A DNA stretch of 64,000 nucleotides from assembly GCF_037392515.1 (NCBI RefSeq), contig NC_090288.1:12505969-12569968 (forward strand), written 5' to 3'. Of this stretch, positions 24,495 through 33,405 are shown one piece after another (position 1 is the stretch's first letter; every line of letters begins with the position of its first letter). The notes under the pieces are model-generated. The model was not told the DNA's origin. It was given only the letters and a program-made list of their open reading frames with translations, and ran no database searches. Origin of the DNA: Haliotis asinina (Eukaryota; Mollusca; Gastropoda; Lepetellida; Haliotidae). Position numbers and translations under genes: made by a program.

Positions 24495-26744
24495 TCACCA
24501 CCAGAACAGCCGGGTGGCGTTCTCGGTCGCCGCCCTCAGGAAGTCCTCAGTGGTCATCCCTCGGGCTTCGGCGACCAAGTCCCCCACCAGGCACAGCAGC
24601 GCTGGGGAATTCCTCCTATGTCCCTCTGGGGGCATATATGGGGAGTCCGTTTCCACCAGTAGGTGGTCCAGGGGCACAGCTCTCAATCCTGCCGCTTGGT
24701 CGCTGTTGAAACCTCGCACCTGCCCCGCGTAGCCAAAGTACACATTCGGAAAGGTCCTCAGCCACTCCCGGACCGTCTCCTCACCCCCAGAGAAACAGTG
24801 AAGGACCAGTGGCTGTTCTGGAGGCAGATAGGCCAGCAGGAGCTGCATCATACGAGCGTATGTCGCTCCAGCTTCTTCGTCGCCATTGGGTCCCCTGATG
24901 TGCAGGACTACCGGCCTCCCTGCCGGTACGTGGGGCAACAACTCCTTTAGGGCTTGTTCCTGCCTCTTCCATTCCTTGGCCGGAACTGAGTGGTCCAACC
25001 CAATCTCCCCTACAATGCACGCCGCCTTTCCCCACAGCCCCAGCAGCTGCCTGAAGATGCCATCGGTGAGGGCCTCCACCTTCTTAGGGTGCAGCCCCAC
25101 AGCAGTCCTATACCTGGGATCGGCGCTGATCTGGCTTGGGTACGTGGGGGGATCGCAGTAAACTTCCACTCCCCAGACCGGAAGTTGCGCCATCCTGTGA
25201 TCCACTATCGGTGCTGCTTGTAGTAGATCTGGGGTGGTACCCAGGGGTGCTGCTCCAAAGGTAGCCTTCCATGTACGGTCCAGGTGGAAATGGGAGTCTA
25301 CTAGGTGCTCCAATGGAGCCAACTCCTGGGCTTCACCCCCCTGCATGGGCCCCAGTGCTGATGCCCCCTGGACGGTCGCCTCTGCAGCCTCCGGCTGCCA
25401 CCACTCGTCGCATCTACCAACCTCTTCCCCTGGGTCACATCCAGTCGCCCCCTCTGTCGGGGCAGCCCCAGTCTCCTCCTCCGGGGCTGGCCTGTCTTCC
25501 GGGAGCCACATTTCCTCTGGACCATCCACCTCCATCAACTCCTTGTCCCAGGCTTGGGGGGACTGGCTCCGGGCGGTCCATCTTGGCTGCGATGGGCTTG
25601 GTACCAAAAATAAACGGAACTCCCTCCGGCGATCTTCAGATATGAAGTTCAGCAGGTGGAGTAGCACCCGCCATTGCCTCAGGCAGGCTGGCGAGTTGAG
25701 GGGGTGAAGTGAAAACTTCACCGGCGCCCTCCACCCCTGCGCTCGGCATAAGTGTCTCATCCCGGCTATGGCTCCTTCGTGGATGGTGCAGTTTTCGGTG
25801 AGTCGGACATTCCTGTTGAAAAACCGATGCAGTTCCTCAATGGAAGTGCCAGGCCCCAGGATCCACGCCCCCAACTGGCGTAGACCCTGTACCACCTTCT
25901 CCATTACGTCTCGCTCTGGTGCACGTCCCTGGGGGAATCGGGGGCCAAAGTACCTTGGTAGGTGCGCAAAATAGGTGTGATCCTGTAGCTTGCGCGTCAC
26001 TGTCCCGCACCCCTCTACGGGACACCGTGACCCCTGGCCTCTTCTGTCTTTGGCCTCTTGCCTCCTGGTTTGCACCGGCGCCTTCCCCTGGGGACGAGCT
26101 CCTCGGTGACCGGGACGGGGGCCGCGTCTCCCCTGCTCCAAGGCGCGCCCCCTCCCCACAGTCCTTTCTCCCAAGCGGTCCCACACCGCGGGCCTCTTCT
26201 CCTCCTTCTTTTCCTTGAGCCGCCTCCACTGTCCCCCCCCTTTGGGGAACTCCGGTCTCCTCCGGTCTGCCTTTGGTAACGGTTGCACCCTCCGCTTCAC
26301 AATCCTCCTGGGACTTGAGGGTGTCCTCCTTCGTCTACGGCATATGACCTCCGCCGGCTGTCCCTCAATGGTCGGCCTAACCACCTCGCGCACGACCCCC
26401 TCACGTTCCCTCCGACGTGAGGGACGCTCCAGGCCCCTGCCCGGAGACGTGGGTGGCGACTCCCGCCTGGTCTCCTCGACCTGCTTGGGTGACGGCGTCC
26501 TCTGCCGCCGACCTGCCGGCCCCGACACCTCTTCGCCGGCAGGCCTAAACTCCACCTTCCTGGCTCCTGTCCCCCGAACTACCACCTCCGCATAGGTGGG
26601 GCGACCGGCCTCCCTCGGGGTGGGCTCCTCCTGCCGTCCCCCCAGCCCCCTGGCCACCACCTCCGCGTAGGTGGGCCGCCTCTCCTCGTCAGAGGTTGGG
26701 TCAGCTCTCCTCTCTCGCCTTCGATCTGACGACTTCTTCTCCAT
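24495..26744 (-). CDS. Retrotransposon ORF3: Arg-rich protein with Cys2His2-type finger and TatD-family DNase domain
   Basis: Open from 26849 (784 codons). The better start is ATG 26744, residue 36, in AAAATGG context, giving about 749 aa. Numbering below is for 784. The motif RPTYAEVV occurs twice, at 58-65 and 83-90. A basic, proline/arginine-rich region follows to about 270. A finger-like C276, C281, H291, H296 comes next, then a helical region (300-415) and an acidic linker. Residues 513-784 form a complete TatD domain: DSHFHLD (D518, H520, H522), VGEIGLD (E615), VVLHIRG (H650), LHCFSG (H684) and ETDSPYMPP (D735). These are all the metal ligands of the family. TatD proteins are metal-dependent 3'-5' DNases acting in DNA repair and degradation; eukaryotic TATDN2 also has a long basic N-terminus. 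It sits where env would be. Its role here (cDNA trimming, target processing, R-loop or host-DNA attack) is inference. No frame break. Confidence 0.9.
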   Translation of the reverse strand: MEKKSSDRRRERRADPTSDEERRPTYAEVVARGLGGRQEEPTPREAGRPTYAEVVVRGTGARKVEFRPAGEEVSGPAGRRQRTPSPKQVEETRRESPPTSPGRGLERPSRRREREGVVREVVRPTIEGQPAEVICRRRRRTPSSPRRIVKRRVQPLPKADRRRPEFPKGGGQWRRLKEKKEEKRPAVWDRLGERTVGRGRALEQGRRGPRPGHRGARPQGKAPVQTRRQEAKDRRGQGSRCPVEGCGTVTRKLQDHTYFAHLPRYFGPRFPQGRAPERDVMEKVVQGLRQLGAWILGPGTSIEELHRFFNRNVRLTENCTIHEGAIAGMRHLCRAQGWRAPVKFSLHPLNSPACLRQWRVLLHLLNFISEDRRREFRLFLVPSPSQPRWTARSQSPQAWDKELMEVDGPEEMWLPEDRPAPEEETGAAPTEGATGCDPGEEVGRCDEWWQPEAAEATVQGASALGPMQGGEAQELAPLEHLVDSHFHLDRTWKATFGAAPLGTTPDLLQAAPIVDHRMAQLPVWGVEVYCDPPTYPSQISADPRYRTAVGLHPKKVEALTDGIFRQLLGLWGKAACIVGEIGLDHSVPAKEWKRQEQALKELLPHVPAGRPVVLHIRGPNGDEEAGATYARMMQLLLAYLPPEQPLVLHCFSGGEETVREWLRTFPNVYFGYAGQVRGFNSDQAAGLRAVPLDHLLVETDSPYMPPEGHRRNSPALLCLVGDLVAEARGMTTEDFLRAATENATRLFWW

Positions 26745-26782
26745 TTTCGAGATACTCCCTGTGGTTGAGTCAAATGTGGATT

Positions 26783-26800
26783 CCTGAAACAACCAGAACA
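26783..26800 (-). promoter_or_regulatory. Candidate splice acceptor before ORF3
   Basis: Minus-strand TGTTCTGGTTGTTTCAG, pyrimidine-rich and ending in AG at 26785-26784, lies 39 nt before ATG 26744. Paired with the donor at 33717 it would give a subgenomic ORF3 mRNA, as retroviruses do for env. Predicted only. Confidence 0.4.
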
Positions 26801-26938
26801 GGCAATTGGTACTGCGTTCTCCCCATCGCCACACCGACGGGGACAACAACGCCCTCCGACCTGAATCTTCCTGCGTCTACCCCCTCCTCTCAGTGACTCT
26901 AAGCCGACCCAACCCCTCCCCCCTCTTATGGGAAAGTG

Positions 26939-28291
26939 CTACCGCTCCTGTGCTGCCTCCGCACCCTGTTGTTCCAGGGATGTGCACGTGGGGCAATGGT
27001 ACTCCTCCATGGTTTCTGCCATGGATTCAGTCACCCCTACACAATCCCCATGGAACCATTCGTCACATCCATCACAAGCAATCATGAACCCCCCGTCGTC
27101 TGGTTGGCGGCAGTGACAGTGGACGGGCCCTGTCTCCCCCTCCCTTTCTGTTTCCTCCGGATCTTTCTGCTCCCTCTTCAGGGCGGGGCTCTCCTCTCGT
27201 TTCCTCTTCCTGTCTAGCCATCGTGGCATGACACGATCTTGACACAACTTCATCCGGTCGTGGTGAGCTGTGAATCTTCTCCTCTGGCCTGCCACAATGA
27301 ACAGTGTAGGGGATAACTTCTTCTCAATGAGGTATGGTCCCCTCCACACGGGACACAACTTTTTGCATTGTCCCGGGGTCGCCCCTAGATCCAACACATA
27401 GACGGGTTGACCCTGTTCTAGGCTCTGCGATCTTGTGCGTAGATCATAGTCTCTCTTCATTCTCTCCACCGAGGTCTGTAAATTGTTCCGGGCCGCCGCA
27501 TGAGTACCCTCCATGGCCGCTCTGAGTGCTGCAGTGTACTCCTCCGGGTCCTGTTCCGGAGTGGTGGTCCTTGGCCCTCCAAACATTAGATCCGCTGGAA
27601 CATTCACCTCCCGACCCAACATTAACCGGTTGGCTGTGTAACCAGTCTGCCTATTCACCGCCGACCTCATAGCTCCTGCCAATTGGGGCAAGTACTCATC
27701 CCAGGTAGTTTGGGACTTGGCCAGATAGCAGCGGATCATTTGCATCAAAGTCCTATTGAACCTCTCCACCTGTCCATTCGAGGAGGGTCGATACGGTGTC
27801 GTCCGCGTCTTGGTTATTTGCAGCAGCTGGCAGATCTCCTGGAACAGTCGGCTTTCGAAATTTCGGCCCTGATCTGTATGAATCTGGAAAGGGAAGCCGA
27901 ATCTGGCAAAGAACTCGTTGACTGCTGCCCGGGCTGTCACCTCGGCCTTCTGACTCGGAAGGGGTATACATTCCACCCACTTGGTGAATTGGTCCACCAT
28001 CATCAGTATGTGCTGGTTGCCGGACTTGCTCATTGGTAGTGGGCCGATGAAATCCAGGTGCACCCTTTCCATTGGAGCACCTGCATGGAATGAAGTCATC
28101 TTCGACCGGGCATGTCTTGATGGTTTCTTATTACGGCTACACACTGCGCAACTGGCTACGTAGTCCTTGGCGTCCTGCCCGCATCGATACCAGTAGTACC
28201 TCTCCTTGAGTCTCTCCTTGGTTTTGGCCACTCCCATATGTCCACTAATGGGTATGTCATGGACATGTCCCAAGACCTCTTTTGTCAAACT
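26939..28291 (-). CDS. pol: Integrase with GPY/F module and C-terminal PHD finger (3' part of pol)
   Basis: In the same frame as the upstream pol segment but separated from it by TGA at 28294-28292. Numbered from 28288. An HHCC zinc-binding N-terminus (H..H..GHMG, C-x2-C in SCAVC) is followed by the DDE core: HLDFIGPLP, HTDQGRNFES and SNGQVERFNRTL. Next comes a GPY/F module (WRGPYLIEKKLSP, residues about 310-330). The C-terminus holds a full PHD finger, C4HC3: C391, C393, C405, C408, H413, C416, C432, C435, with the core CDGCDEWFHGDCVG. Integrase inserts the cDNA. PHD fingers of this sequence type read histone H3K4 methylation; M402 and W411 lie where cage residues are expected. Many Gypsy integrases end in a chromodomain; here a PHD finger takes that place. 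Stop at 26939-26941. Confidence 0.92.
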   Translation of the reverse strand, partial: SLTKEVLGHVHDIPISGHMGVAKTKERLKERYYWYRCGQDAKDYVASCAVCSRNKKPSRHARSKMTSFHAGAPMERVHLDFIGPLPMSKSGNQHILMMVDQFTKWVECIPLPSQKAEVTARAAVNEFFARFGFPFQIHTDQGRNFESRLFQEICQLLQITKTRTTPYRPSSNGQVERFNRTLMQMIRCYLAKSQTTWDEYLPQLAGAMRSAVNRQTGYTANRLMLGREVNVPADLMFGGPRTTTPEQDPEEYTAALRAAMEGTHAAARNNLQTSVERMKRDYDLRTRSQSLEQGQPVYVLDLGATPGQCKKLCPVWRGPYLIEKKLSPTLFIVAGQRRRFTAHHDRMKLCQDRVMPRWLDRKRKREESPALKREQKDPEETEREGETGPVHCHCRQPDDGGFMIACDGCDEWFHGDCVGVTESMAETMEEYHCPTCTSLEQQGAEAAQER

Positions 28292-31200
28292 TCACGGAAT
28301 CAGTAATCTCTCTGGGGCTTGTACCTCTGGGATCTCCTTTCTCACCAGCACCCCCTCCCCATTTCTTTTGAACAAATCCTTATCCACCCAATAAGATTTT
28401 GCAGCTGGGCTGGATAGGTAGAGCTCTGAGTCAGTGGGGATGCTGCCCTCGTCCAACCACTTCCGTAGGTGCTCGAGGTCACTGTCTTCATTTTGAGCCG
28501 TGGCTAGAGATCTCCCGGTACCCTTCCAGGGATCCACTACTCCCTCCTGTGGGGTTTCCGGCACTGTTAGAGTCCTAACCGAGAAAGTGATTCCTGCTCG
28601 GTGCACTTCCAACGAGTGAGCGGACTCCTCTGCCTGGTCCTCACTCGTTTTCTGGGAGTCCTTTCCCCCACGCCCTCCCCTCACGTGGGTGTTTCCTTCT
28701 GCCATTGACAGTGCCCTGATTGTTCGCGGCCGACCTGCCAACGGAACCACATAGTCGACTTCCTCATGGAACTGCCCCCACTGCTGGTGGGCCTTTTGGC
28801 AGTATCTGCAGCCCCCACAAGGAAGGTCCCGCAGATCCACAAATCGCCGGTAACTGTCGCATGGAGCCTCATCCACCAGACGGGACAGTCCATCGGCATT
28901 CTGATGTTTGGCCCCAGGGCGATGCTCCACTTTCATATCGTACTGGCTCAGTTCTTCTAGCCAGCGAGCCAGTTGCCCCTCCGGCGCCCGGAAGTTCAGT
29001 AGCCACCTCAAGCTACTGTGGTCTGTCCGCACCAGGAAGTGCCGTCCTAACAGGTAATGGCGGAACTGTCGAGTAAACCGGATCACTGCCAGCAACTCTT
29101 TCCGGGTTGTGCAATACCGTCGTTGCTCTGGGGTCAGCGAGAAACTTCCGTAGCTGATCACCCTCTCTTGGCCCTGTTGCCGCTGTAGGAGTTCTGCCCC
29201 AATAGCCAAGTCCGAGGCGTCTGTATCCAGGATAAAAAGGTCTGTCTTCGTGGGCATACCCAACACTGGGGTTTGCAGCAAGGCCTGCTTTAAGGCCTGA
29301 AAGCCTTCCTCTTGTTCCTCCGTCCATTCGAAGGGTTTCTTGCCTGTAATGGCATACAGGGGTGTTGCTATCCTAGCATAGTCTTTAATGAACCCCCGGT
29401 GGTAGTTGGCGAACCCTAGAAACCTCTCCACTTCACGGGTAATAGTAGGTCTCGGCCAGTTCTCCACCGGTCCTAGGCTGGCTGGGTTCACCTTAATCCC
29501 CTCGCCGCTCACTATCCTCCCCAGGAATTCAATCTCTCTCTGAAAGAGTTCACATTTCCGTGGCTTCAATTTCAACTTGTATTCCCTGAATCTTTGTAAT
29601 ACTGTTCGTAGATTTTGGAAATGATCAGGTACAGCTTGTCCCGTCACCACTGCGTCGTCTAAGAACGCTAGAGCGATCTCCCAGCTCAGGCCGGCAAGTA
29701 TCAAGGACATCACTCGGGCGTATGTCGCTGGGGCATTGCACAACCCGAATGCCATCCTCACATGCTCGAAGAGGCCATATTTGGTCACAAAAGCTGTCTT
29801 TTTACAATCCTCTTCCCTGATACGGACTTGCCAATATGCTGAGTTGGCATCCAGTTTCGAAAACCAGGAGCTTGCTGCCAGAGTGTCCAAGCATTCGTCT
29901 ATCAGCGGAAGCGGAAACACGTCCTTCTGGCATTTCTCGTTCACCGCACGGTAGTCTACACAATAGCGTACGCCTCCGTCAGCCTTGCGTATGAGCACTG
30001 GGGCGGACGCCCACTCCGATACTGAAGGGCGGATCACCCCTGCCTCCAGCATTTTCTTTAAGTGAGCCTCCTCCTCTTCAGCGAAACCTAAGGGCGTTCG
30101 TCGCATACGCTGCTTGACCGGAGCCTCCTCTCCAGTGACAATGGCATGCTCAATAGCCGTAAAGTCTCCCAAATCCAAATCATGCTTTGCAAACACATCC
30201 TGAAACTCTATCAACAGGTGTGCTAATTCAATTTGGTCACTGGGGCCCAATTCCTGCTTCGACCGTGTGAATAAGTCCTTCAGGTGTTCCGGGATCATTG
30301 CTCCAACATCCCCCCCTCCCAACTCCTCTGTGGGAGAGGTCCGGCACACCATGGTCTGGGCACTGTCGCCCCCCTCTCGGACGAGGCCCATTACCTCGGC
30401 CACTGAGGCTTGACCCACCGGCTGGCCCTTGTGCAATCTGACAGTATGATCTGCCGTGTTTACCATGCACACCACCGGGGACTGGTGACCCTGGTGCAAG
30501 GTTCTCGGCATCAGCGCATACCGTTCGACTCCTGACACCGGCTCCACCACATATTGCTCCAACTCCCGGCTCATACAGCATGGCACTCTGGTGACGGATT
30601 GGGGCGCCAGCAAGGTTGTCTGAGCCACAGTTACTCTGCATGCCCCTGATTCCCTCTTATTCAGCGTCATAAGAATCTCGCACCCACCAATCGTAATAGT
30701 CCTCTGCCTAACATTGATGTTGGTACAGTGTTTATCTATGAAGTCCAGTCCCAGTATGAGCTGGTCATTGATCGGCGCTACCAGCACCTCTTGCCGGTAT
30801 GTAACACCCCCAATGCGGATACGGGCCATGTCAGTTATCCACCCTTTCATTTTAAGGTCTCGACCGGCGTTGTTTACTATCACTGGTCTAGATATGGGTG
30901 GTTTATCCTGCAGCTGCTCAAAAAACAAGTCAGACACTATAGTGTTCTGGGCTGCGGTGTCTACCACCCCCTGGGTGTCAGTCCCTTGAAACGTCACAGG
31001 TATCAGGTAAGAGGTCCCGTCATCCAGCGCCTTAATCGTGATTATTGGCCATCCAGTTTCCTCATCCACCTCTCCCCCCTTTTCTAAAAGTGGGACGCTA
31101 TCGGTCTGGGCACCCGCATGTGGCGGCCATGGCGGCAGCCCCGGAGTGTCTAATCCTGAATTACTGTGGGCTACACACACCGTGCTCTCTTGGCTCCGGC

Positions 31201-31300
31201 TGGCGCCGCTAGTGTCTGGTGGCCAGGGAGGCAGACCCTTAACCTTATCTGTAACCTTCTGGGGACGAGCCACCGGGTCTATGTGCTCGTCCCCTGGCCG
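28292..31300 (-). CDS. pol: Pol: protease, reverse transcriptase and RNase H
   Basis: The frame is -1 relative to gag and overlaps its end; no AUG is needed if made by frameshifting at 31300. Counting from codon 31273: an aspartic protease with GVVDTAAQNTIVS (Asp 105; the third triad residue is Ala, not the usual Gly) and LILGLDFI; a reverse transcriptase with KLDANSAYWQ and the catalytic box FLDD; an RNase H with LDTDASDLAIGAEL, ..RKELLAV and TDHSSLRWLL; then a linker with a CGGCRYC cluster. The frame meets TGA at 28294-28292, just before the integrase. All catalytic acids of RT and RNase H are visible. This is Gag-Pol of a Ty3/Gypsy element. Confidence 0.93.
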   Translation of the reverse strand, partial: RPGDEHIDPVARPQKVTDKVKGLPPWPPDTSGASRSQESTVCVAHSNSGLDTPGLPPWPPHAGAQTDSVPLLEKGGEVDEETGWPIITIKALDDGTSYLIPVTFQGTDTQGVVDTAAQNTIVSDLFFEQLQDKPPISRPVIVNNAGRDLKMKGWITDMARIRIGGVTYRQEVLVAPINDQLILGLDFIDKHCTNINVRQRTITIGGCEILMTLNKRESGACRVTVAQTTLLAPQSVTRVPCCMSRELEQYVVEPVSGVERYALMPRTLHQGHQSPVVCMVNTADHTVRLHKGQPVGQASVAEVMGLVREGGDSAQTMVCRTSPTEELGGGDVGAMIPEHLKDLFTRSKQELGPSDQIELAHLLIEFQDVFAKHDLDLGDFTAIEHAIVTGEEAPVKQRMRRTPLGFAEEEEAHLKKMLEAGVIRPSVSEWASAPVLIRKADGGVRYCVDYRAVNEKCQKDVFPLPLIDECLDTLAASSWFSKLDANSAYWQVRIREEDCKKTAFVTKYGLFEHVRMAFGLCNAPATYARVMSLILAGLSWEIALAFLDDAVVTGQAVPDHFQNLRTVLQRFREYKLKLKPRKCELFQREIEFLGRIVSGEGIKVNPASLGPVENWPRPTITREVERFLGFANYHRGFIKDYARIATPLYAITGKKPFEWTEEQEEGFQALKQALLQTPVLGMPTKTDLFILDTDASDLAIGAELLQRQQGQERVISYGSFSLTPEQRRYCTTRKELLAVIRFTRQFRHYLLGRHFLVRTDHSSLRWLLNFRAPEGQLARWLEELSQYDMKVEHRPGAKHQNADGLSRLVDEAPCDSYRRFVDLRDLPCGGCRYCQKAHQQWGQFHEEVDYVVPLAGRPRTIRALSMAEGNTHVRGGRGGKDSQKTSEDQAEESAHSLEVHRAGITFSVRTLTVPETPQEGVVDPWKGTGRSLATAQNEDSDLEHLRKWLDEGSIPTDSELYLSSPAAKSYWVDKDLFKRNGEGVLVRKEIPEVQAPERLLIP

Positions 31301-31306
31301 TTTAAC
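31261..31306 (-). promoter_or_regulatory. Programmed -1 ribosomal frameshift signal (gag to pol)
   Basis: On the minus strand: slippery heptamer GTTAAAC (31306-31300, gag codons TTA AAC), 5-nt spacer, then a perfect 10-bp inverted repeat GGGGACGAGC (31294-31285) / GCTCGTCCCC (31270-31261) with a 14-nt loop containing the gag TAG stop. A slip of -1 on AAC continues directly in the open pol frame. GUUAAAC is a known natural slippery site (arteriviruses). Confidence 0.8.
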
Positions 31307-33405
31307 GGTTTGTCAGCAAAGGACACTGACTTGGCTACCGGTGAATTGCTTTTCAACTTTGGACAGGCAGCCTTGAAGTGGTCGGTGTCCCCACAGTTGA
31401 AACAACCTTGTGATTTCCCTGGGCTGGGCGTACGGGAGCGTGATTTTGTACTCCCCAGCCTCCTCATTGCAGTGGTTAGCTCCTGCACTGAATGTACCAG
31501 CTGTGATACTTCCGACTTGACGCACTTCACCTCCTTGTACAATGTTCCAATCTCAGTCTCCATGAGCGAAACTCTCTTGGCTAAATCTGTCACCACCTGT
31601 GCGTTCTTCTTAATATCCCCCTCACACCTGTGGGAGGTTCGGACCTCCCTTGGTGGCTCTTCAGACTCCTCCACTGACATTGTCCGCAACTCCCGACGGG
31701 GTTTACTGTAAGGCACCACCTGGGAGTTATGTTGATAGTGCCTCACTGCCTCTATTGCGTCCTCCAATGAGGTAGGTTTGAGGTTATATATCAAGTTCCC
31801 TGCCTCTCGGTTCTCGCATCCCATGCAGAACCTTGTTATAGTCTCTTGTTCCACAAAGTCTTCTGGAAGACCTGGGAACGCTCGGGACGAAGTAGCTACT
31901 AGTCTCTCTGCCCAAGCTTCCAGTGACTCACCGGGCTCCTGTTTCAGGGATTGAAATCTCAATCTTGCTGATAGTGGAGGCTCAACTATGCCAAATCTCT
32001 TCTGTAGCTTTTCCATCATCTGCCCATAGGACAAGTAGGGGTCCCTCAGCTGACATGTGGTGAAGAAAGCACTTGCCTCCCCCCGCACACAGAAGCACAG
32101 TTGAAAAAGCTTGTCTTCTTCTGACCATCCTTCTCTTTCTGCCAACTTGTCAAACTTCAGCCTGAACGGCGCCCAAGCCTCCTTCCCGTCATAGCTCAGT
32201 GCTGAAGAGGCTATCCGGGATCCCCCTTGATCTGCCGGGCGGGGCCCCTGGTTCCGCCGTCCTCTAGGGGTGCCCGGGTACATGTCGTCCTGGTGGTGCT
32301 GTATTGCACCCTGACGGGGCTCCTGTCTCCTATGTCGCCGGCCCTGTCCCCCCATAAAGGGTTCTGCCGTGCCATCCTGGCCCTCTTCCTGCTCTGCCAG
32401 TCCGAGCCCTGAATCCCGGTGAGGCAGGCTGACTCTACACCCCAGTGCCTCACCCGGGGGTACATAGCACGCTGACTTTTTAGCATTCCGCTCCTTGATC
32501 ATGTCAGTTACTGAGCCCATACCCATGCACTGAATATTGGTGTCTACCTTCTCTGCTCGGGCTCTCGGGCGAACATCCATACCCCTAGCCTCCTCTTGTG
32601 ATAGTCTCGGCTTTGCTGCATTCCCCACTTGGGGCAGGGTGGGAGTTATGGGTTCTGATTTGAACCCCCAGGTCGCCCTTGACTTCCGACTCGGTCTATC
32701 CATCCCTTCCTCCCGGGGTCTATCAAAATCGCTCCCCCTGTATGGGCCATCCCTGCACTCCTCTTCTGGGTAACCTGCCGATTGACAGTCCCTAAAGGTC
32801 CTTACAGACTGGTCCTCTGACCTATGCTGTAAGAGGGACATGGCTGACATCATGTCCTCCTTGTCGGCTGACCACCTCTTGTCCATGTTCTTCAAGACAT
32901 GTATCATCTTGTCATACTTCCGTTCAGTCTCCAGCATCTGAGAGGCTGTCTCCTCACTTCTGCGATCTAGGCCTTGCATGGTGTTCATCATTTTGGCGAA
33001 CACCACCGCCAATCCCTCGGGTGTTCCTTGCCTCCGCCCCGGGGGACTGCCCCCGGCGCACTCCTCCCCACCGGACAAATGGCCCTGATAGTCGGCGTCA
33101 TCACCCTCACCATCAGCCTCTTGGGAAAGCCCAGCTATGTCCCCTGTCTCTGACCCGTAGGCCTCTCCGCCAGACGCAACATTCATAGGGTGTGGGGTTC
33201 GCCTATGGTCATTGGGCTGAAAGTCCAATACTGCCCATATGTCACTCTCCCCTCGGAATTCCTCCATAGCAAACACATCTTCCCTAGTCACATTATATCC
33301 TTGCTCTCTTATATCTGATAAACGACCTATTTGTCTTTCAGACAGCCCTTTGTTTCTCATGTCTGCAGGCATGTCAAAGTTCACCCTTATCTTCCGGCAA
33401 AACAT
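31279..33405 (-). CDS. gag: Gag polyprotein
   Basis: 708 aa, intact. The N-terminal 120 residues are acidic and low in similarity. A helical stretch is at 135-195. Residues about 405-560 match the retrotransposon gag (capsid) domain pattern (W.PFRLKFDKLAEREGW ... RFGIVEPPLSARLRF). A leucine/valine heptad region at 603-650 looks like a coiled coil. A CCHC zinc knuckle follows: C668, C671, H676, C681 (CFNCGDTDHFKAAC). Gag packages the RNA and forms the particle. The stop TAG (31281-31279) lies inside the frameshift hairpin loop. The first in-frame ATG after the leader was chosen as start. Confidence 0.92.
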   Translation of the reverse strand: MFCRKIRVNFDMPADMRNKGLSERQIGRLSDIREQGYNVTREDVFAMEEFRGESDIWAVLDFQPNDHRRTPHPMNVASGGEAYGSETGDIAGLSQEADGEGDDADYQGHLSGGEECAGGSPPGRRQGTPEGLAVVFAKMMNTMQGLDRRSEETASQMLETERKYDKMIHVLKNMDKRWSADKEDMMSAMSLLQHRSEDQSVRTFRDCQSAGYPEEECRDGPYRGSDFDRPREEGMDRPSRKSRATWGFKSEPITPTLPQVGNAAKPRLSQEEARGMDVRPRARAEKVDTNIQCMGMGSVTDMIKERNAKKSACYVPPGEALGCRVSLPHRDSGLGLAEQEEGQDGTAEPFMGGQGRRHRRQEPRQGAIQHHQDDMYPGTPRGRRNQGPRPADQGGSRIASSALSYDGKEAWAPFRLKFDKLAEREGWSEEDKLFQLCFCVRGEASAFFTTCQLRDPYLSYGQMMEKLQKRFGIVEPPLSARLRFQSLKQEPGESLEAWAERLVATSSRAFPGLPEDFVEQETITRFCMGCENREAGNLIYNLKPTSLEDAIEAVRHYQHNSQVVPYSKPRRELRTMSVEESEEPPREVRTSHRCEGDIKKNAQVVTDLAKRVSLMETEIGTLYKEVKCVKSEVSQLVHSVQELTTAMRRLGSTKSRSRTPSPGKSQGCFNCGDTDHFKAACPKLKSNSPVAKSVSFADKPLNGQGTST

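Noticed and set aside
24495..26849. ORF3 as an envelope gene
   Set aside because: No signal peptide, no transmembrane segment and no glycoprotein features; the C-terminus is clearly TatD-like.
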